Assembly (NCBI RefSeq): GCF_006715305.1 | Contig: NZ_VFMY01000001.1 | Span: 1 to 64,000, forward strand | Direction of reading: 5' to 3' | DNA from: Arthrobacter sp. SLBN-100 | GTDB lineage: Bacteria; Actinomycetota; Actinomycetes; Actinomycetales; Micrococcaceae | DNA length: 64,000 nt | In this document: piece after piece, positions 1 through 8,896 of the stretch | How positions within the stretch are numbered: position 1 is the stretch's first letter | Layout of the letters: each line of letters opens with the position of its first letter | The notes under the pieces: model-generated | Database searches by the model: none | What the model was told of the DNA's origin: nothing | Seen by the model: the letters and a program-made list of their open reading frames with translations, nothing else | Made by a program: the position numbers and the translations under genes

Positions 1-285
1 GTACCGGAAGGCTCAAAACTGTTTGCCGGCGTCGAGGACGAGCGGTTCTACTTCGTGCACTCCTATGGCGTGCAGGAATGGAACTTCGAGGTTGTCCAGC
101 CGCGGATGGCCGCGCCCCTGGTCACCTGGTCGGAGCACGGCGCTCCGTTCATCGCCGCTGTTGAGAACGGGCCGCTCTGTGCAACCCAGTTCCACCCGGA
201 AAAGTCCGGCGACGCCGGTGCGCAGCTCCTGCGCAACTGGGTGGAAGCCCTCCGCAGGCCCACCCCCGCCGGCGGCGACGCCTAA
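1..285 (+). CDS. hisH: Imidazole glycerol phosphate synthase subunit HisH, C-terminal part
   Basis: This is the last 94 codons of a glutamine amidotransferase; the gene begins before the window. The segment [16 protein letters not shown] carries the His and Glu of the class I amidotransferase triad (HPE motif), and FVHSYGV just upstream is typical of HisH. HisH releases ammonia from glutamine for HisF, giving IGP and AICAR in histidine biosynthesis. It is followed without a gap by a small membrane protein ORF and then priA, as in other actinobacterial his operons. The catalytic Cys lies outside the window. Identification is firm; the 5' part cannot be judged. Confidence 0.93.
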   Translation, partial: VPEGSKLFAGVEDERFYFVHSYGVQEWNFEVVQPRMAAPLVTWSEHGAPFIAAVENGPLCATQFHPEKSGDAGAQLLRNWVEALRRPTPAGGDA

Positions 286-444
286 ATGTGGTCCGTCCTG
301 CTGATGGGCCTCGCCGGCCTTCTCATCGGCGGCGGTATTTCCTTCCGGCAGCAGCGCAAACCTCTCTGGACCCAGGTTTCCTTCTACGTCCTGGCGGGTA
401 TGGCACTGCTTGCCGCCTATCTGCTGACGCTGCCGGCCAACTAG
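286..444 (+). CDS. Small membrane protein, 52 aa, between hisH and priA
   Basis: An ATG follows the hisH stop codon immediately (TAA-ATG). The 52-residue product has two hydrophobic stretches, WSVLLMGLAGLLIGGGISF and VSFYVLAGMALLAAYLLTL, separated by a short basic loop (RQQRKPLW), so it should be a two-helix membrane protein. Its place inside the his operon and its clean TAG stop argue for a real translationally coupled gene. No function is recognised. I recall small membrane proteins at this position in related Micrococcaceae, but that is memory, not a search. Confidence 0.72.
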   Translation: MWSVLLMGLAGLLIGGGISFRQQRKPLWTQVSFYVLAGMALLAAYLLTLPAN

Positions 445-507
445 CCGCACACTGCCGGCCAACTGGCCGCAGCCTGCCCGTCCGTTCCCCCAACCTCGAG
501 GATTTTG

Positions 508-1254
508 ATGAACACCGCTACCGACCTGCCGGTTCTTGAACTGCTGCCCGCCGTCGACGTCGTCAACGGCCAGGCCGTGCGGCTGGTCCAGGGTGAAGCG
601 GGCAGCGAAACGAGTTACGGCACCCCGCTGGAAGCGGCCCTGAACTGGCAGCAGCAGGGTGCGGAATGGGTCCATCTGGTTGACCTTGACGCTGCCTTCG
701 GCCGTGGATCCAACGCGGAGCTGCTGCGGGAAGTTGTGGGCCGGCTGGACATCAAGGTGGAACTCTCCGGCGGCCTCCGCGACGACGCATCGCTCGAAGC
801 GGCGCTGGACCTGGGCGTCGCCCGGGTGAACCTGGGCACAGCAGCTTTGGAAAACCCGGAGTGGACCCGCCGGGCCATCGAACGCTTCGGTGACAAAATC
901 GCCGTCGGCCTCGATGTCCGCGGAACCACGCTGGCCGGCCGCGGCTGGACCAAGGAAGGCGGGGACCTCTGGGACGTCCTGGGCAGGCTCGAGGAAGCCG
1001 GGTGCTCCCGCTACGTGGTCACCGACGTGACCAAGGACGGGACCCTGCAGGGGCCCAACGTGGAGCTGCTCCGCCAAATGGTCGAAAAGACCGGCAAGCC
1101 CGTGGTGGCCTCGGGAGGTATTTCGAGCCTGGATGACCTCAAGGTGCTTCGGTCCCTGGTGCCACTGGGCGTTGAAGGAGCCATTGTGGGCAAGGCCTTG
1201 TACGCGGGAGCCTTTACGCTGCCCGAAGCCCTCGACGTCGCCGGCCGGCGCTAG
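508..1254 (+). CDS. priA: Phosphoribosyl isomerase A (bifunctional HisA/TrpF)
   Basis: This 248-residue TIM-barrel protein isomerises ProFAR to PRFAR in histidine synthesis. In actinobacteria PriA normally also replaces TrpF in tryptophan synthesis. The N-terminal LLPAVDV motif holds the first catalytic Asp (residue 17), [14 protein letters not shown] holds the second, and VELSGGLR and VASGGISS are the phosphate-binding loops. The ATG at 508 is preferred over the adjacent TTG at 505 because GAGGA lies upstream at normal spacing. It is the third gene of the hisH cluster. The dual role is inferred from the family in actinobacteria; this window cannot show whether a separate trpF exists. Confidence 0.95.
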   Translation: MNTATDLPVLELLPAVDVVNGQAVRLVQGEAGSETSYGTPLEAALNWQQQGAEWVHLVDLDAAFGRGSNAELLREVVGRLDIKVELSGGLRDDASLEAALDLGVARVNLGTAALENPEWTRRAIERFGDKIAVGLDVRGTTLAGRGWTKEGGDLWDVLGRLEEAGCSRYVVTDVTKDGTLQGPNVELLRQMVEKTGKPVVASGGISSLDDLKVLRSLVPLGVEGAIVGKALYAGAFTLPEALDVAGRR

Positions 1255-1280
1255 GCAGCCAGGCCAACCCGGGCAACGCC

Positions 1281-2168
1281 ATGGCCAGCACCGAAGCCGG
1301 ATCCGGCACCCCTCCGCAACGCCACCTCCCCGGCCATATTGCCGCAGCACTCGCCGGCGCCGGTGGTGCCACTGACTCTGCCGGCCAGCCCTGGGCGGGC
1401 CGCAGCCTGGCGGGGGAGCACGCCAGGATCCACAACTTCGATAACGACGACGGACTGGCCGACGCCGGCTACCTCTCCGCCGTCGCGGCCCTGCAGGCAG
1501 GACAGGGGGACGAAGCAGCCGTGGTCGCCGCCCTCGCCACCGCCCGCGTCTTTATCCCGATCGTTGCCCAGCTCGCCGAAGAAGCCCAAGGCCAGGACGG
1601 CCTGCACGCCGACAAACAGGCGGACATGGCCCTGGTGACCCTCAAGGCCGCCGACGGCAGGACCGCCATGCCGGCATTCACCTCCGCGGAGGCCCTCAGC
1701 TCCTGGCATCCCGAGGCGCGGCCGGTAGCGGTCTACGCCGCCCGCGCAGCCCTTTCCGCCGTGGCCGAAGGAGCCGAACTGCTGGTCCTGGACCCGGGCT
1801 CGGCGGTGACGTTTGTGGTCCGGCGGCCCGCCCTGTGGGCCCTGGCCCAGCAGCAGGACTGGATCCCGTCGTACACGGATCACGCCCTCGTCCGCGAGAT
1901 GCAGCATGCTGCAGCCGGCTTCCCCGCGGTGCGGAGCCTGGAGCTCCTGCCGGGCAGGGGAGTGGCAGCCCGCACGGCTGATGGCGCCATCCTCGCCGGC
2001 GGGGGCTCCGGCCCTGAGCTGCAGGTGGTCCTGTACCTTGAGGACGGCCTGGACGCCGCCGCCGTCCAGGTGCTCGTGGCCGGACTCCAGGCTGAGTGGT
2101 CGCGGAATGTATTGTTTGGTGAGCGGGTCGACTCCATCGAGATAAAACTGCGGCGCGCTGTCCACTAG
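1281..2168 (+). CDS. SseB family protein
   Basis: This 295-residue soluble protein looks like the actinobacterial SseB family: RIHNFDNDDGLADAGYL near the N-terminus, then a central segment where values can be overridden (MALVTLKAADGRTAMPAFTSAEAL, shown in parts) ending in ELLVLDPGS. SseB-type proteins in these genomes have no settled function. The gene starts 26 bp after priA and has no strong Shine-Dalgarno sequence, so it may be read with the his operon. No signal peptide or membrane segment is seen. Family call is good; role unknown. Confidence 0.82.
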   Translation: MASTEAGSGTPPQRHLPGHIAAALAGAGGATDSAGQPWAGRSLAGEHARIHNFDNDDGLADAGYLSAVAALQAGQGDEAAVVAALATARVFIPIVAQLAEEAQGQDGLHADKQADMALVTLKAADGRTAMPAFTSAEALSSWHPEARPVAVYAARAALSAVAEGAELLVLDPGSAVTFVVRRPALWALAQQQDWIPSYTDHALVREMQHAAAGFPAVRSLELLPGRGVAARTADGAILAGGGSGPELQVVLYLEDGLDAAAVQVLVAGLQAEWSRNVLFGERVDSIEIKLRRAVH

Positions 2169-2222
2169 CTGCGGCGGGGAGGGGGATCCTCGGCCGGCTG
2201 CGGCAGACCGAAGGATTCTTTA

Positions 2223-3515
2223 GTGAATTTCGCCCTCTACCGGGATTTGCTCGCCGTGCGGCCCATCAGGCGGCTGCTCCTTGTGGGCATGATCGCCCGT
2301 ATTCCGCACTCGGCAGCCGGTGTTCTGCTGACCCTGCACATCGTCCTCACCCTCGGCCAGGGATACGCCGCTGCCGGCGCAGCCGCGGCCGTGATGACCA
2401 TCGGCATCGCCCTTGGTGCGCCCTGGCGGGGCCGCCGGGTGGACACGGTGGGCCTGCGCAAGGCCTTGATTCCTTCGGTGGTGTCCGAGACCGTCATCTG
2501 GTCCGTTGTCCCCCACGTGTCCTACCAGTGGCTCCTGCCGTTAGTCTTCGTGGGCGGACTCCTCACCCTGCCCATCTTCAGTGTGGTGCGGCAGTCCTTG
2601 GGCGTGCTGGCCGACGGAGACCAGCGCCGCACCGCCTTCGCCCTCGACGCGATCACCACCGAAGTGGTGTTTATGATCGGTCCTGCCGCCGGAGCGATCG
2701 TCGCCACCAGCGGTTTCAGTGTTGCAGGCCTGACGATTGTGGGCGTTTCCACATCCTTGGCCGGCCTGTTCCTTATGTGGTTCAACCCGCCCACCCGCAG
2801 CGCCACAACCGCTGACGGCCGGGAGGCGGACCAGCAGCGCGCGGCCGAGGCCGCCGTAGTCGCCACCGCGCCCGCCCACCTGCAGGAAGCGGTCGCGGAC
2901 TTGGCCCCGGCGGCTGACCGCACTGCCCGCAGCCCCGGCTTGAGGGAGAAAGTGGCTGTGAACTTCACGTGGTTCACCGCCACTGTGGCAGCACTCTTCG
3001 CGGTTGCCGCCGGAACAGGAATGGTTCTTAGCGGCACCGACGTGGGAATCGTCGCAGCGCTGGAAACAGGCGGACACCAGGCCGAAATCGGCGTCGTCTT
3101 CCTGTTCTGGTGCGCAGCCTCCGTAGTGGGCGGGCTCATCTACGGTGCCATGCACCGGCCCATCCCGCCCATTGTCCTGCTCCTGGGCATGGCCGCCCTG
3201 ACCATCCCTATGGGCTTCGCCCAGGACACCTGGACCCTGGCCTTCGTTGCCATCCTGCCGGGGCTTCTCTGCGCCCCGGTACTCTCGTCCGCATCCGAGA
3301 AGGTGGCGGACCTCGTGGAGGAGGCGAGGCGCGGTGAGGCAATGGGCTGGTACGGTTCCGCCCTCACGGCCGGAGTGGCGCTCGGCGCTCCGCTGGCGGG
3401 TGTCTTCATCGACCAGGTCGGGCCGTCCGGAGGCTTTGTCGCGGTGGGTGCGGCGGGCGTCGCATTATGCGTGGGCGGGCTGGCCCTCCAGCGGCGCCGC
3501 AGGTCGGCGGCCTGA
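2223..3515 (+). CDS. MFS transporter
   Basis: A 430-residue polytopic protein with about twelve hydrophobic segments and a long hydrophilic central loop (about residues 195-245, rich in Ala, Asp and Arg), the usual 6+6 layout of the major facilitator superfamily. The GTG start at 2223 has GAAGGA eight nucleotides upstream. The C-terminus is a short basic tail (RRRRSAA). The substrate cannot be read from the sequence. It points the same way as the preceding SseB gene, 54 bp away, and is followed by a strong hairpin. A drug or metabolite exporter of the DHA1 kind is the most general guess. Confidence 0.85.
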   Translation: MNFALYRDLLAVRPIRRLLLVGMIARIPHSAAGVLLTLHIVLTLGQGYAAAGAAAAVMTIGIALGAPWRGRRVDTVGLRKALIPSVVSETVIWSVVPHVSYQWLLPLVFVGGLLTLPIFSVVRQSLGVLADGDQRRTAFALDAITTEVVFMIGPAAGAIVATSGFSVAGLTIVGVSTSLAGLFLMWFNPPTRSATTADGREADQQRAAEAAVVATAPAHLQEAVADLAPAADRTARSPGLREKVAVNFTWFTATVAALFAVAAGTGMVLSGTDVGIVAALETGGHQAEIGVVFLFWCAASVVGGLIYGAMHRPIPPIVLLLGMAALTIPMGFAQDTWTLAFVAILPGLLCAPVLSSASEKVADLVEEARRGEAMGWYGSALTAGVALGAPLAGVFIDQVGPSGGFVAVGAAGVALCVGGLALQRRRRSAA

Positions 3516-3617
3516 CCCTCACGCTTCACCGATTGCCGCGTTACGGCCCTTACCGGGCCCCAGAACGGCCGTTACGGAGCAATCGATGGTCCTAGGATGC
3601 TGGTCGTGCCGTAACCA

Positions 3618-3662
3618 ACGACGGCGGCGGGCGGCCCGTGTAGGCCGGCCCGCCGCCGTCGT
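3618..3662. terminator. Terminator hairpin between convergent MFS and DUF1844 genes
   Basis: A 15-bp perfect inverted repeat (ACGACGGCGGCGGGC with its complement) encloses a 15-nt loop. It lies between two convergent genes and could serve both strands. It lacks a long T-run, as is common in high-GC actinobacteria. Confidence 0.75.
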
Positions 3663-3697
3663 CATTATTGAGGTGCGCGTGGCGTTCTGCGGCAGTG

Positions 3698-4084
3698 TCA
3701 GTTGACAGCGCCGGTGTACTTTTCGCCCGGGCCCTTCCCGGGCGCGTCGGGGATCAGCGACTCTTCGCGGAAGGCCAACTGCAGCGACCGCAGGCCGTCA
3801 CGCAAGGGTCCGGCGTGCTGGGAGCCGATTTCAGGAGCCGCAGCTGTGACCAGGCCAGCCAGCGCGGTGATCAGTTTCCGGGCTTCGTCCAGGTCCTTGA
3901 GCTCCTCGGCGTTCTCTTCCGCTGCGAGGCCGAGTTTGACGGCGGCTGCACTCATGAGGTGGACGGCAGCGGTGGTGATGACCTCGATGGCCGGCACTTC
4001 GGAAATGTCGCGGATCTGCTGGGAGACATCGCCGCCGGCGCGGGCAGGCTCGAAAACGTGTGAATTACTGTCTGGGGTGCTCAT
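3698..4084 (-). CDS. DUF1844 domain-containing protein
   Basis: A 128-residue protein carrying the DUF1844 pattern: [21 protein letters not shown] followed by [19 protein letters not shown]1844 proteins are conserved next to infC in many actinobacteria; no biochemical role is established. I chose the ATG at 4084 (MSTPDSNSH) over an in-frame start eight codons earlier because the extra residues do not look conserved. The gene is divergent from infC, so the two share the intergenic region. It is Ala-rich, soluble and probably mostly helical. Confidence 0.85.
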   Translation of the reverse strand: MSTPDSNSHVFEPARAGGDVSQQIRDISEVPAIEVITTAAVHLMSAAAVKLGLAAEENAEELKDLDEARKLITALAGLVTAAAPEIGSQHAGPLRDGLRSLQLAFREESLIPDAPGKGPGEKYTGAVN

Positions 4085-4187
4085 ACTGGTAAGCTTGACA
4101 CAGACCAACTGGATGTCGTTATTTCAGAGATTGTGCCCACACGATCAAGGTTCCCAGCAGCGCCTGCGTTGTCGGGAATTTTTTCTG

Positions 4188-4426
4188 TAGAATGGCATGC
4201 AGTTTGCAAGCGGAGTTCTCTCCCACCCGCGTCAGCCGCTGTTCCTGAAGTCAGATGGGACGCAAGGTTGCCGGGTACCTGGTTGGCAGCGGAACCGGCA
4301 CACGCCGGAACCAAAGGTGTTGTTCCTTTTTGGACGCGCCCAACCAGTCTTCGAGGCCTTCGATTGCTCCGGCAATTGGGGGCCTTCCCTATTTTCCGGA
4401 TCCCACAACAACACAGGAGCTTTAAC
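4188..4426 (+). promoter_or_regulatory. infC promoter and long untranslated leader
   Basis: TAGAAT at 4188-4193 is a good -10, putting the transcript start near 4200 and leaving a leader of about 230 nt before the infC start. The leader contains a CCGGC/GCCGG hairpin near 4295-4308 and then CCAAAGG...CCTTTTTGG at 4311-4333, which resembles a weak terminator with a T-run and could act as an attenuator. infC-rpmI-rplT leaders are commonly regulated by L20 or IF3 in other bacteria; that this one is regulated is inference. Confidence 0.5.
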
Positions 4427-5518
4427 ATTAGCGAGCCAAGAATCAATGAGCGTATCCGCGTCCCCGAGGTGCGGCTGGTCGGCCCTGCAGGTGAACAGGT
4501 AGGAATCGTCCGTATTGAGGATGCCCTGCGTCTGGCCGCGGAGTCCGACCTTGATCTCGTTGAAGTTGCACCTCAGGCGAAGCCTCCGGTGTGCAAGCTG
4601 ATGGACTTCGGCAAGTACAAGTACGAGGCCGCGGTCAAGGCACGTGAAGCACGGAAGAACCAGACGAACACTGTTCTGAAGGAAATCCGCTTCCGCCTCA
4701 AGATCGACACCCACGACTACGAGACCAAGCGCGGGCACGCACTTCGCTTCCTCGGCGCCGGGGACAAGGTCAAGGCCATGATCCAGTTCCGTGGCCGTGA
4801 ACAGCAGCGTCCGGAGATGGGCATCCGCCTGCTCCAGCGCTTCGCCGAGGACGTTGCCGAAGTCGGCGTGGTTGAATCCAGCCCCCGCATCGACGGCCGC
4901 AACATGGTCATGGTGGTGGGGCCGCTGAAAAACAAGGCTGAAGCCAAGGCCGAAGCACGCCGCGCCACTCAGCGGGCCGAAGCGAAGGCACAGAACGAAG
5001 CCAAGGCATCCGGCCGCATCGACGTTTCCGGCGACGACCAGGCACCCCTGACGCAGTCCCTGGCGGACCTGCTTCCCGAGGGATTCACGGTCTCGACGGA
5101 ACCGGAAGCAGAGCCCGAGGCTCCCGTGCAGGAGGCGGCTCCGGCCGTCGAGACTGCCGCTGAAGAAGCTCCGGCCAAGGCCGCCGAAGCTCCTCAGGAG
5201 GAAGCCCCGAAGCAGGAAGCTCCCAAGCAGGAAGCCCCGAAGCAGGAAGCTCCCAAGCAGGAAGCCCCGAAGCAGGAAGCTCCGAAGCAGGAAGCCCCGA
5301 AGGCCGCGGCTCCGAAGCAGGAAGCCCCGAAGGCTGCTGCGCCGGCCTCCCGGCCGGCTGCGGCGAAGCCCGAAGCTGCCAAGCCGGCAGCTGCGGCGCC
5401 GAAGCCCGCAGCGGTCCCTGCTCCGCCGAAGCCGGTGGCCAGGCCCGCTGCACCCAAGCCTGCTGCCCGCCCTGCCCCCAAGGCAGTGCCGAAGCCGGCT
5501 GGCAAGAAGACCACTTAG
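4427..5518 (+). CDS. infC: Translation initiation factor IF-3 with long low-complexity C-terminal tail
   Basis: IF-3 binds the 30S subunit, prevents premature 50S joining and checks the start codon. The reading begins at an ATT codon at 4427, the non-canonical start typical of infC, with AGGAG seven nucleotides upstream (4415-4419); the residues that follow ([17 protein letters not shown]) are the conserved IF-3 N-terminus. The N and C domains occupy about residues 1-175 ([16 protein letters not shown] and [11 protein letters not shown] visible). A tail of about 190 residues follows, rich in Ala, Pro, Lys and Glu, with nine pentapeptide units near the middle. Normal IF-3 is about 180 residues, so the tail doubles the protein. 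First gene of infC-rpmI-rplT. Confidence 0.95.
   Translation: MSEPRINERIRVPEVRLVGPAGEQVGIVRIEDALRLAAESDLDLVEVAPQAKPPVCKLMDFGKYKYEAAVKAREARKNQTNTVLKEIRFRLKIDTHDYETKRGHALRFLGAGDKVKAMIQFRGREQQRPEMGIRLLQRFAEDVAEVGVVESSPRIDGRNMVMVVGPLKNKAEAKAEARRATQRAEAKAQNEAKASGRIDVSGDDQAPLTQSLADLLPEGFTVSTEPEAEPEAPVQEAAPAVETAAEEAPAKAAEAPQEEAPKQEAPKQEAPKQEAPKQEAPKQEAPKQEAPKAAAPKQEAPKAAAPASRPAAAKPEAAKPAAAAPKPAAVPAPPKPVARPAAPKPAARPAPKAVPKPAGKKTT
5198..5332 (+). repeat. 15-bp in-frame tandem repeat in infC (QEAPK units)
   Basis: Nine 15-bp units encode EEAPK, six [10 protein letters not shown] and QEAPK. Neighbouring units alternate between two codon versions, so the DNA also shows a 30-bp period, which suggests expansion by duplication of pairs. 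The array lies wholly inside the disordered IF-3 tail. Confidence 0.93.
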
Positions 5519-5634
5519 TTCACAGCTGCCGGAGGTCGCCCTCCGGCAGTCCGCAACCAGCACGCCGCCCCCAGGGGCAGCTGCGCGATAGAACTGCAGG
5601 CCCCGCCTGCGGATACGTAAGGAGATCGGTTCCC

Positions 5635-5829
5635 ATGCCGAAGATGAAGACCCACAGTGGTGCTAAGAAGCGCTTCAAGCTGACCGGCAGCGGCAAGCTG
5701 CGCCGCCAGCAGGCCAACCGCCGCCACTACCTCGAGCACAAGTCCTCCAGGCTGACCCGCCGCCTTGCCGGCGACAAGATCGTCTTCAAGGGCGACGCCA
5801 AGGTCATCCGGAAGATGCTCGGCATCTAA
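5635..5829 (+). CDS. rpmI: 50S ribosomal protein L35
   Basis: The 64-residue product starts [21 protein letters not shown], the L35 signature, and is strongly basic. L35 is a small protein of the 50S subunit. AAGGAG at 5619-5624 is the ribosome binding site. The gene lies 116 bp after infC and 116 bp before rplT, the standard order. Length matches the family. Confidence 0.97.
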   Translation: MPKMKTHSGAKKRFKLTGSGKLRRQQANRRHYLEHKSSRLTRRLAGDKIVFKGDAKVIRKMLGI

Positions 5830-5945
5830 TTTCCAAGTTCTTTGACTGGCACCACCTGGTGTAAGTCACCTGCCAAAAAGCCTTCTCAGGCCGCCGGAAA
5901 TCCGGCAGTAGATGCTTGGGATCAGAATTTCGAAGGAGTACGCAC

Positions 5946-6335
5946 GTGGCACGTGTGAAGAGGGCGGTCAACGCCCACAAGAAGCGCCGGGTTATCCTTG
6001 AACGCGCAAAGGGCTACCGTGGACAGCGTTCACGCCTGTACCGCAAGGCCAAAGAGCAGCTGCTGCACTCGTTTGTGTACAGCTACGGCGACCGCAAGAA
6101 GAAGAAGGGCGACTTCCGCCGCCTCTGGATCCAGCGCATCAACGCTGCATCCCGCGCCAACGGCCTCACCTACAACCGTCTCATCCAGGGCCTGAAGGCC
6201 GCTGAGGTTGAGGTTGACCGCCGCATGCTGGCCGAGCTGGCTGTCTCCGACGCCAACGCTTTCGCCGCGCTGGTCCAGGTTGCCAAGGACTCGCTGCCCG
6301 CCGACACCTCCGCCAAGAAGGTTGCCACGGCCTAG
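5946..6335 (+). CDS. rplT: 50S ribosomal protein L20
   Basis: The 129-residue product starts [19 protein letters not shown] and contains [20 protein letters not shown], both diagnostic for L20, which binds 23S rRNA early in 50S assembly and represses its own operon in several bacteria. The GTG at 5946 is chosen because AAGGAG lies at 5932-5937 and the protein then begins exactly like the family. It closes the infC operon, although the methyltransferase gene follows after only 42 bp. Confidence 0.97.
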   Translation: MARVKRAVNAHKKRRVILERAKGYRGQRSRLYRKAKEQLLHSFVYSYGDRKKKKGDFRRLWIQRINAASRANGLTYNRLIQGLKAAEVEVDRRMLAELAVSDANAFAALVQVAKDSLPADTSAKKVATA

Positions 6336-6377
6336 CAGCACCTGCCTTCCCTCGCAGGAGGGGCAGTTCAGGAACAG

Positions 6378-7316
6378 GTGGCGCCAGCCACTAAAGTTTC
6401 CTATATGAACGAAACCGGGCGCCCGCAGGATTTACCACTCTCCAACCCCCGAGCAGATCGGGTCAGGGATGTGGCAAAACTTGCCGGGCGCCCGGCCCGT
6501 TTAAAGCGCGGACAGTTCCTGGCTGAAGGCCCCCAGGCGGTGCGCGAAGCGCTGAAGCTCCATCAACAGCGCCTCGCCGAGGGAGGCTCCGGTGTGGTCA
6601 CCGAGGTCTTCGCCAGTGAAACCTGCCTGGACCGGTTTCCGGAATTCGACGAACTTGCCGAAGGCACGAATGCACGGTTGGCCACCGATGACGTCCTGGC
6701 CGCCATGGCGGACACGGTCAACCCGCAGGGCATCATTGCTGTCTGCCGGTTCGTGGACGTGACCCTTGAGGAAGTGCTCGACGCCGGCCCGCGCCTCATC
6801 GCCGTTCTCTGCCAGGTCCGGGACCCCGGGAATGCCGGAACGGTCCTGCGGGCCGCGGACTCGGCGGGGGCAGACGCCGTCATCCTCACCGGCTCCAGCG
6901 TGGATATCTATAACCCTAAGGCGGTGCGTTCGACGGCGGGCTCCCTGTTCCACCTTCCCGTGGTGCTGGGCGTGGACGTCACTGATCTGGCCGCTGCCTG
7001 CCGGGCCCGGGGGATCGGCATCCTCGCGGCGGACGGCTACGGTTCCCTGAACCTTGACGTGCTGCAGGACGAGAATGCGCGGCGCCGCCTGACGGGGGAC
7101 GCTACCCCGTCAGAGTATGACCTGGAAAAACCCACTGCCTGGCTGTTCGGCAACGAGGCGCAGGGGCTCTCCCAGTCCGAGCTTGGCCTGGCCGACCACC
7201 GGGTGGCGGTACCCGTGTACGGGGCAGCGGAAAGCCTCAACCTCGGCACGGCCGCCACCGTCTGCCTTTACGCCAGTGCCCGCTCCCAGCACCTGCCGGC
7301 AGCCCTGCAGGGATAG
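6378..7316 (+). CDS. TrmH-family (SpoU) RNA 2'-O-methyltransferase
   Basis: The C-terminal half shows the three SpoU motifs: VRDPGNAGTVLRAADSAGADAV, WLFGNEAQGLS and VAVPVYGAAESLNLGTAATV (quoted as separate conserved blocks), which build the knotted SAM site. The N-terminal part (LAGRPARLKRGQFLAEGPQAV) is the substrate-binding domain of 23S rRNA methyltransferases. It sits downstream of rplT where tsnR/Rv1644 lies in mycobacteria. The exact target nucleotide cannot be told. The start is uncertain: GTG at 6378 has a weak AGGAA ahead, and ATG at 6405 (MNETGRPQDL) is the alternative. Confidence 0.9.
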   Translation: MAPATKVSYMNETGRPQDLPLSNPRADRVRDVAKLAGRPARLKRGQFLAEGPQAVREALKLHQQRLAEGGSGVVTEVFASETCLDRFPEFDELAEGTNARLATDDVLAAMADTVNPQGIIAVCRFVDVTLEEVLDAGPRLIAVLCQVRDPGNAGTVLRAADSAGADAVILTGSSVDIYNPKAVRSTAGSLFHLPVVLGVDVTDLAAACRARGIGILAADGYGSLNLDVLQDENARRRLTGDATPSEYDLEKPTAWLFGNEAQGLSQSELGLADHRVAVPVYGAAESLNLGTAATVCLYASARSQHLPAALQG

Positions 7317-7336
7317 CTGAACGGGCTGCAACGGCA

Positions 7337-7367
7337 GCGAGGGCCCCGGATCAACCGGAGCCCTCGC
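7337..7367. terminator. Terminator hairpin after the TrmH gene
   Basis: GCGAGGGC at 7337-7344 pairs with GCCCTCGC at 7360-7367, and an inner CCGG/CCGG pair extends the stem. It lies between two convergent genes. Confidence 0.75.
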
Positions 7368-7397
7368 TTGGGTGAAATGAAAATTAACCGGGGATAC

Positions 7398-7673
7398 TCA
7401 GGGCGCGCGCGTTGCCTTGCCGCGTCCGGTGATGGCACCGTAGATGCCGGCGACCACCAGGCCGCCTACGATGGCGAGAATCCACGTGCCAAGGTCGAAG
7501 AAGGCCATATCGCCTTTGTTAAAGAGCAGGCTTCCGATCCAGCCGCCTACTATTGCGCCCACCACGCCCAGAACAAGGCTGGTGACCCAACCGCCGCCCA
7601 CCCTGCCGGGCATCACGGCTTTAACGATGGCCCCCACGATGAGGCCAAGAATGATCCAAGCAAGAAAACCCAT
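7398..7673 (-). CDS. GlsB/YeaQ/YmgE family stress-response membrane protein
   Basis: A 91-residue Gly-rich protein with three hydrophobic segments (LAWIILGLIVGAIVKAV, WVTSLVLGVVGAIVGGWIG and LGTWILAIVGGLVVAGIYGA), the pattern of the transglycosylase-associated/GlsB family. These are small envelope proteins induced by stress; mechanism is not established. AGGAGG sits directly upstream of the ATG. It is monocistronic, convergent with the TrmH gene and divergent from the CDF transporter. Confidence 0.88.
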   Translation of the reverse strand: MGFLAWIILGLIVGAIVKAVMPGRVGGGWVTSLVLGVVGAIVGGWIGSLLFNKGDMAFFDLGTWILAIVGGLVVAGIYGAITGRGKATRAP

Positions 7674-7870
7674 GTCTCCTCCTTATAGTGACCGGGATAA
7701 ACCGTCCCGATGAGGTTCAAGCTAACATAGGGCCTCCTGGTTGTCAGCAGGCTTGGGGCCTGTCGCTGGTGCGTGTCTGCGGCGAGGGCGGGTACGGTAA
7801 CTATGGGCGGAGCCGAGTCAGGATCCGCATATTCCGTAGTGTTCCGAAACCGTAAAAGAGGTGAAGCCCC

Positions 7871-8830
7871 TTGGCTGCAAGTGGCGGTACAAAGGCGATT
7901 ATTGCGGCTCTGGCTGCCAACCTGACCATCGCCCTCCTGAAATTCATCGCGTACTTCCTGACGCGTTCGTCGTCGATGCTTGCCGAAGCCATCCACTCCG
8001 TGGCGGACTCCGGCAACCAGATCCTTTTGCTGGTGGGCGGCAAGAAGGCACAACGGGCCGCCAGTCCCGAACATCCCTTCGGTTATGGCCGCGAGCGGTA
8101 TATCTATGCCTTCATCGTGTCCATCGTGCTGTTCAGCGTCGGCGGCCTCTTTGCCCTGTATGAGGCGTGGGAGAAGTTCCAGCACCCGCACGCCATCGAG
8201 GGCGATTTCTGGTGGGTTCCCCTGGCAGTGCTGGTTGGGGCGATCGTGGCCGAATCCTTCTCGTTCCGGACAGCGATCAAGGAATCGAACCACCTCCGCG
8301 GCGAGCAGTCATGGGCCAAGTTTGTGCGCAGCGCGAAGCAGCCGGAACTGCCGGTCATCCTGCTTGAGGACCTGGGTGCGCTCCTGGGCCTGGTGTTCGC
8401 CCTCGTGGGCGTCAGCATGACGCTTATTACCGGTGACGGTCTCTGGGATGCTGCTGGCACAGGCATGATCGGCCTCCTGCTGGTGGCCATTGCCGTGATC
8501 CTTGCCCTGGAGACGAAGTCACTGCTCCTGGGTGAATCAGCGTCCAGGGACGATGTGGAGCGCATTGCGCAAGCCATCAGGGCGGACGGCAGCCGGATCA
8601 TTCACCTCAAGACGCTGCACCTTGGGCCGGAGGAACTGCTGGTGGCGGCGAAGATCGCCATCAACCGCAACGCCACGGGCGCGGAGATTGCGAAGGAAAT
8701 CGACAGTGCAGAGTCACGCATCCGGTCAGCGGTGCCTATTGCCAGGGTGATCTACCTGGAGCCTGACCTCCACCGTTCGGATGCTGCAGGTGCCGGCCAG
8801 CAACCTGCTGCTGCGGCACCGAGGCCCTGA
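7871..8830 (+). CDS. Cation diffusion facilitator (CDF) family transporter
   Basis: A 319-residue inner-membrane metal/proton antiporter. TM2 carries the HSVADSGNQ metal-site pattern (MLAEAIHSVADSGNQ), and FGYGRERYIYAF follows, as in CDF proteins. The C-terminal half (about residues 220-300) is the cytoplasmic metallochaperone-like domain. The TTG start at 7871 has GAGGTG at 7858-7863; no better start is near. The metal is probably Zn, Fe, Mn or Co; which one is not clear. This subgroup has a longer TM3-TM4 loop (SNHLRGEQSWAKFVR). It converges on an MFS gene with a shared terminator. Confidence 0.88.
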   Translation: MAASGGTKAIIAALAANLTIALLKFIAYFLTRSSSMLAEAIHSVADSGNQILLLVGGKKAQRAASPEHPFGYGRERYIYAFIVSIVLFSVGGLFALYEAWEKFQHPHAIEGDFWWVPLAVLVGAIVAESFSFRTAIKESNHLRGEQSWAKFVRSAKQPELPVILLEDLGALLGLVFALVGVSMTLITGDGLWDAAGTGMIGLLLVAIAVILALETKSLLLGESASRDDVERIAQAIRADGSRIIHLKTLHLGPEELLVAAKIAINRNATGAEIAKEIDSAESRIRSAVPIARVIYLEPDLHRSDAAGAGQQPAAAAPRP

Positions 8831-8860
8831 CAGCGCCCGGCATAACCATCAACGCCAGGC

Positions 8861-8896
8861 AGCCGCTGGCCGCCTCTCATGAGGCGGCCAGCGGCT
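8861..8896. terminator. Bidirectional terminator, 16-bp perfect stem, overlapping an MFS stop codon
   Basis: AGCCGCTGGCCGCCTC at 8861-8876 pairs perfectly with 8881-8896 around a TCAT loop, followed on the plus strand by TTTTT. The minus-strand stop codon of the MFS gene (8877-8879) is in the loop, so the 3' arm (8881-8896) encodes the last residues of that protein. Confidence 0.92.
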
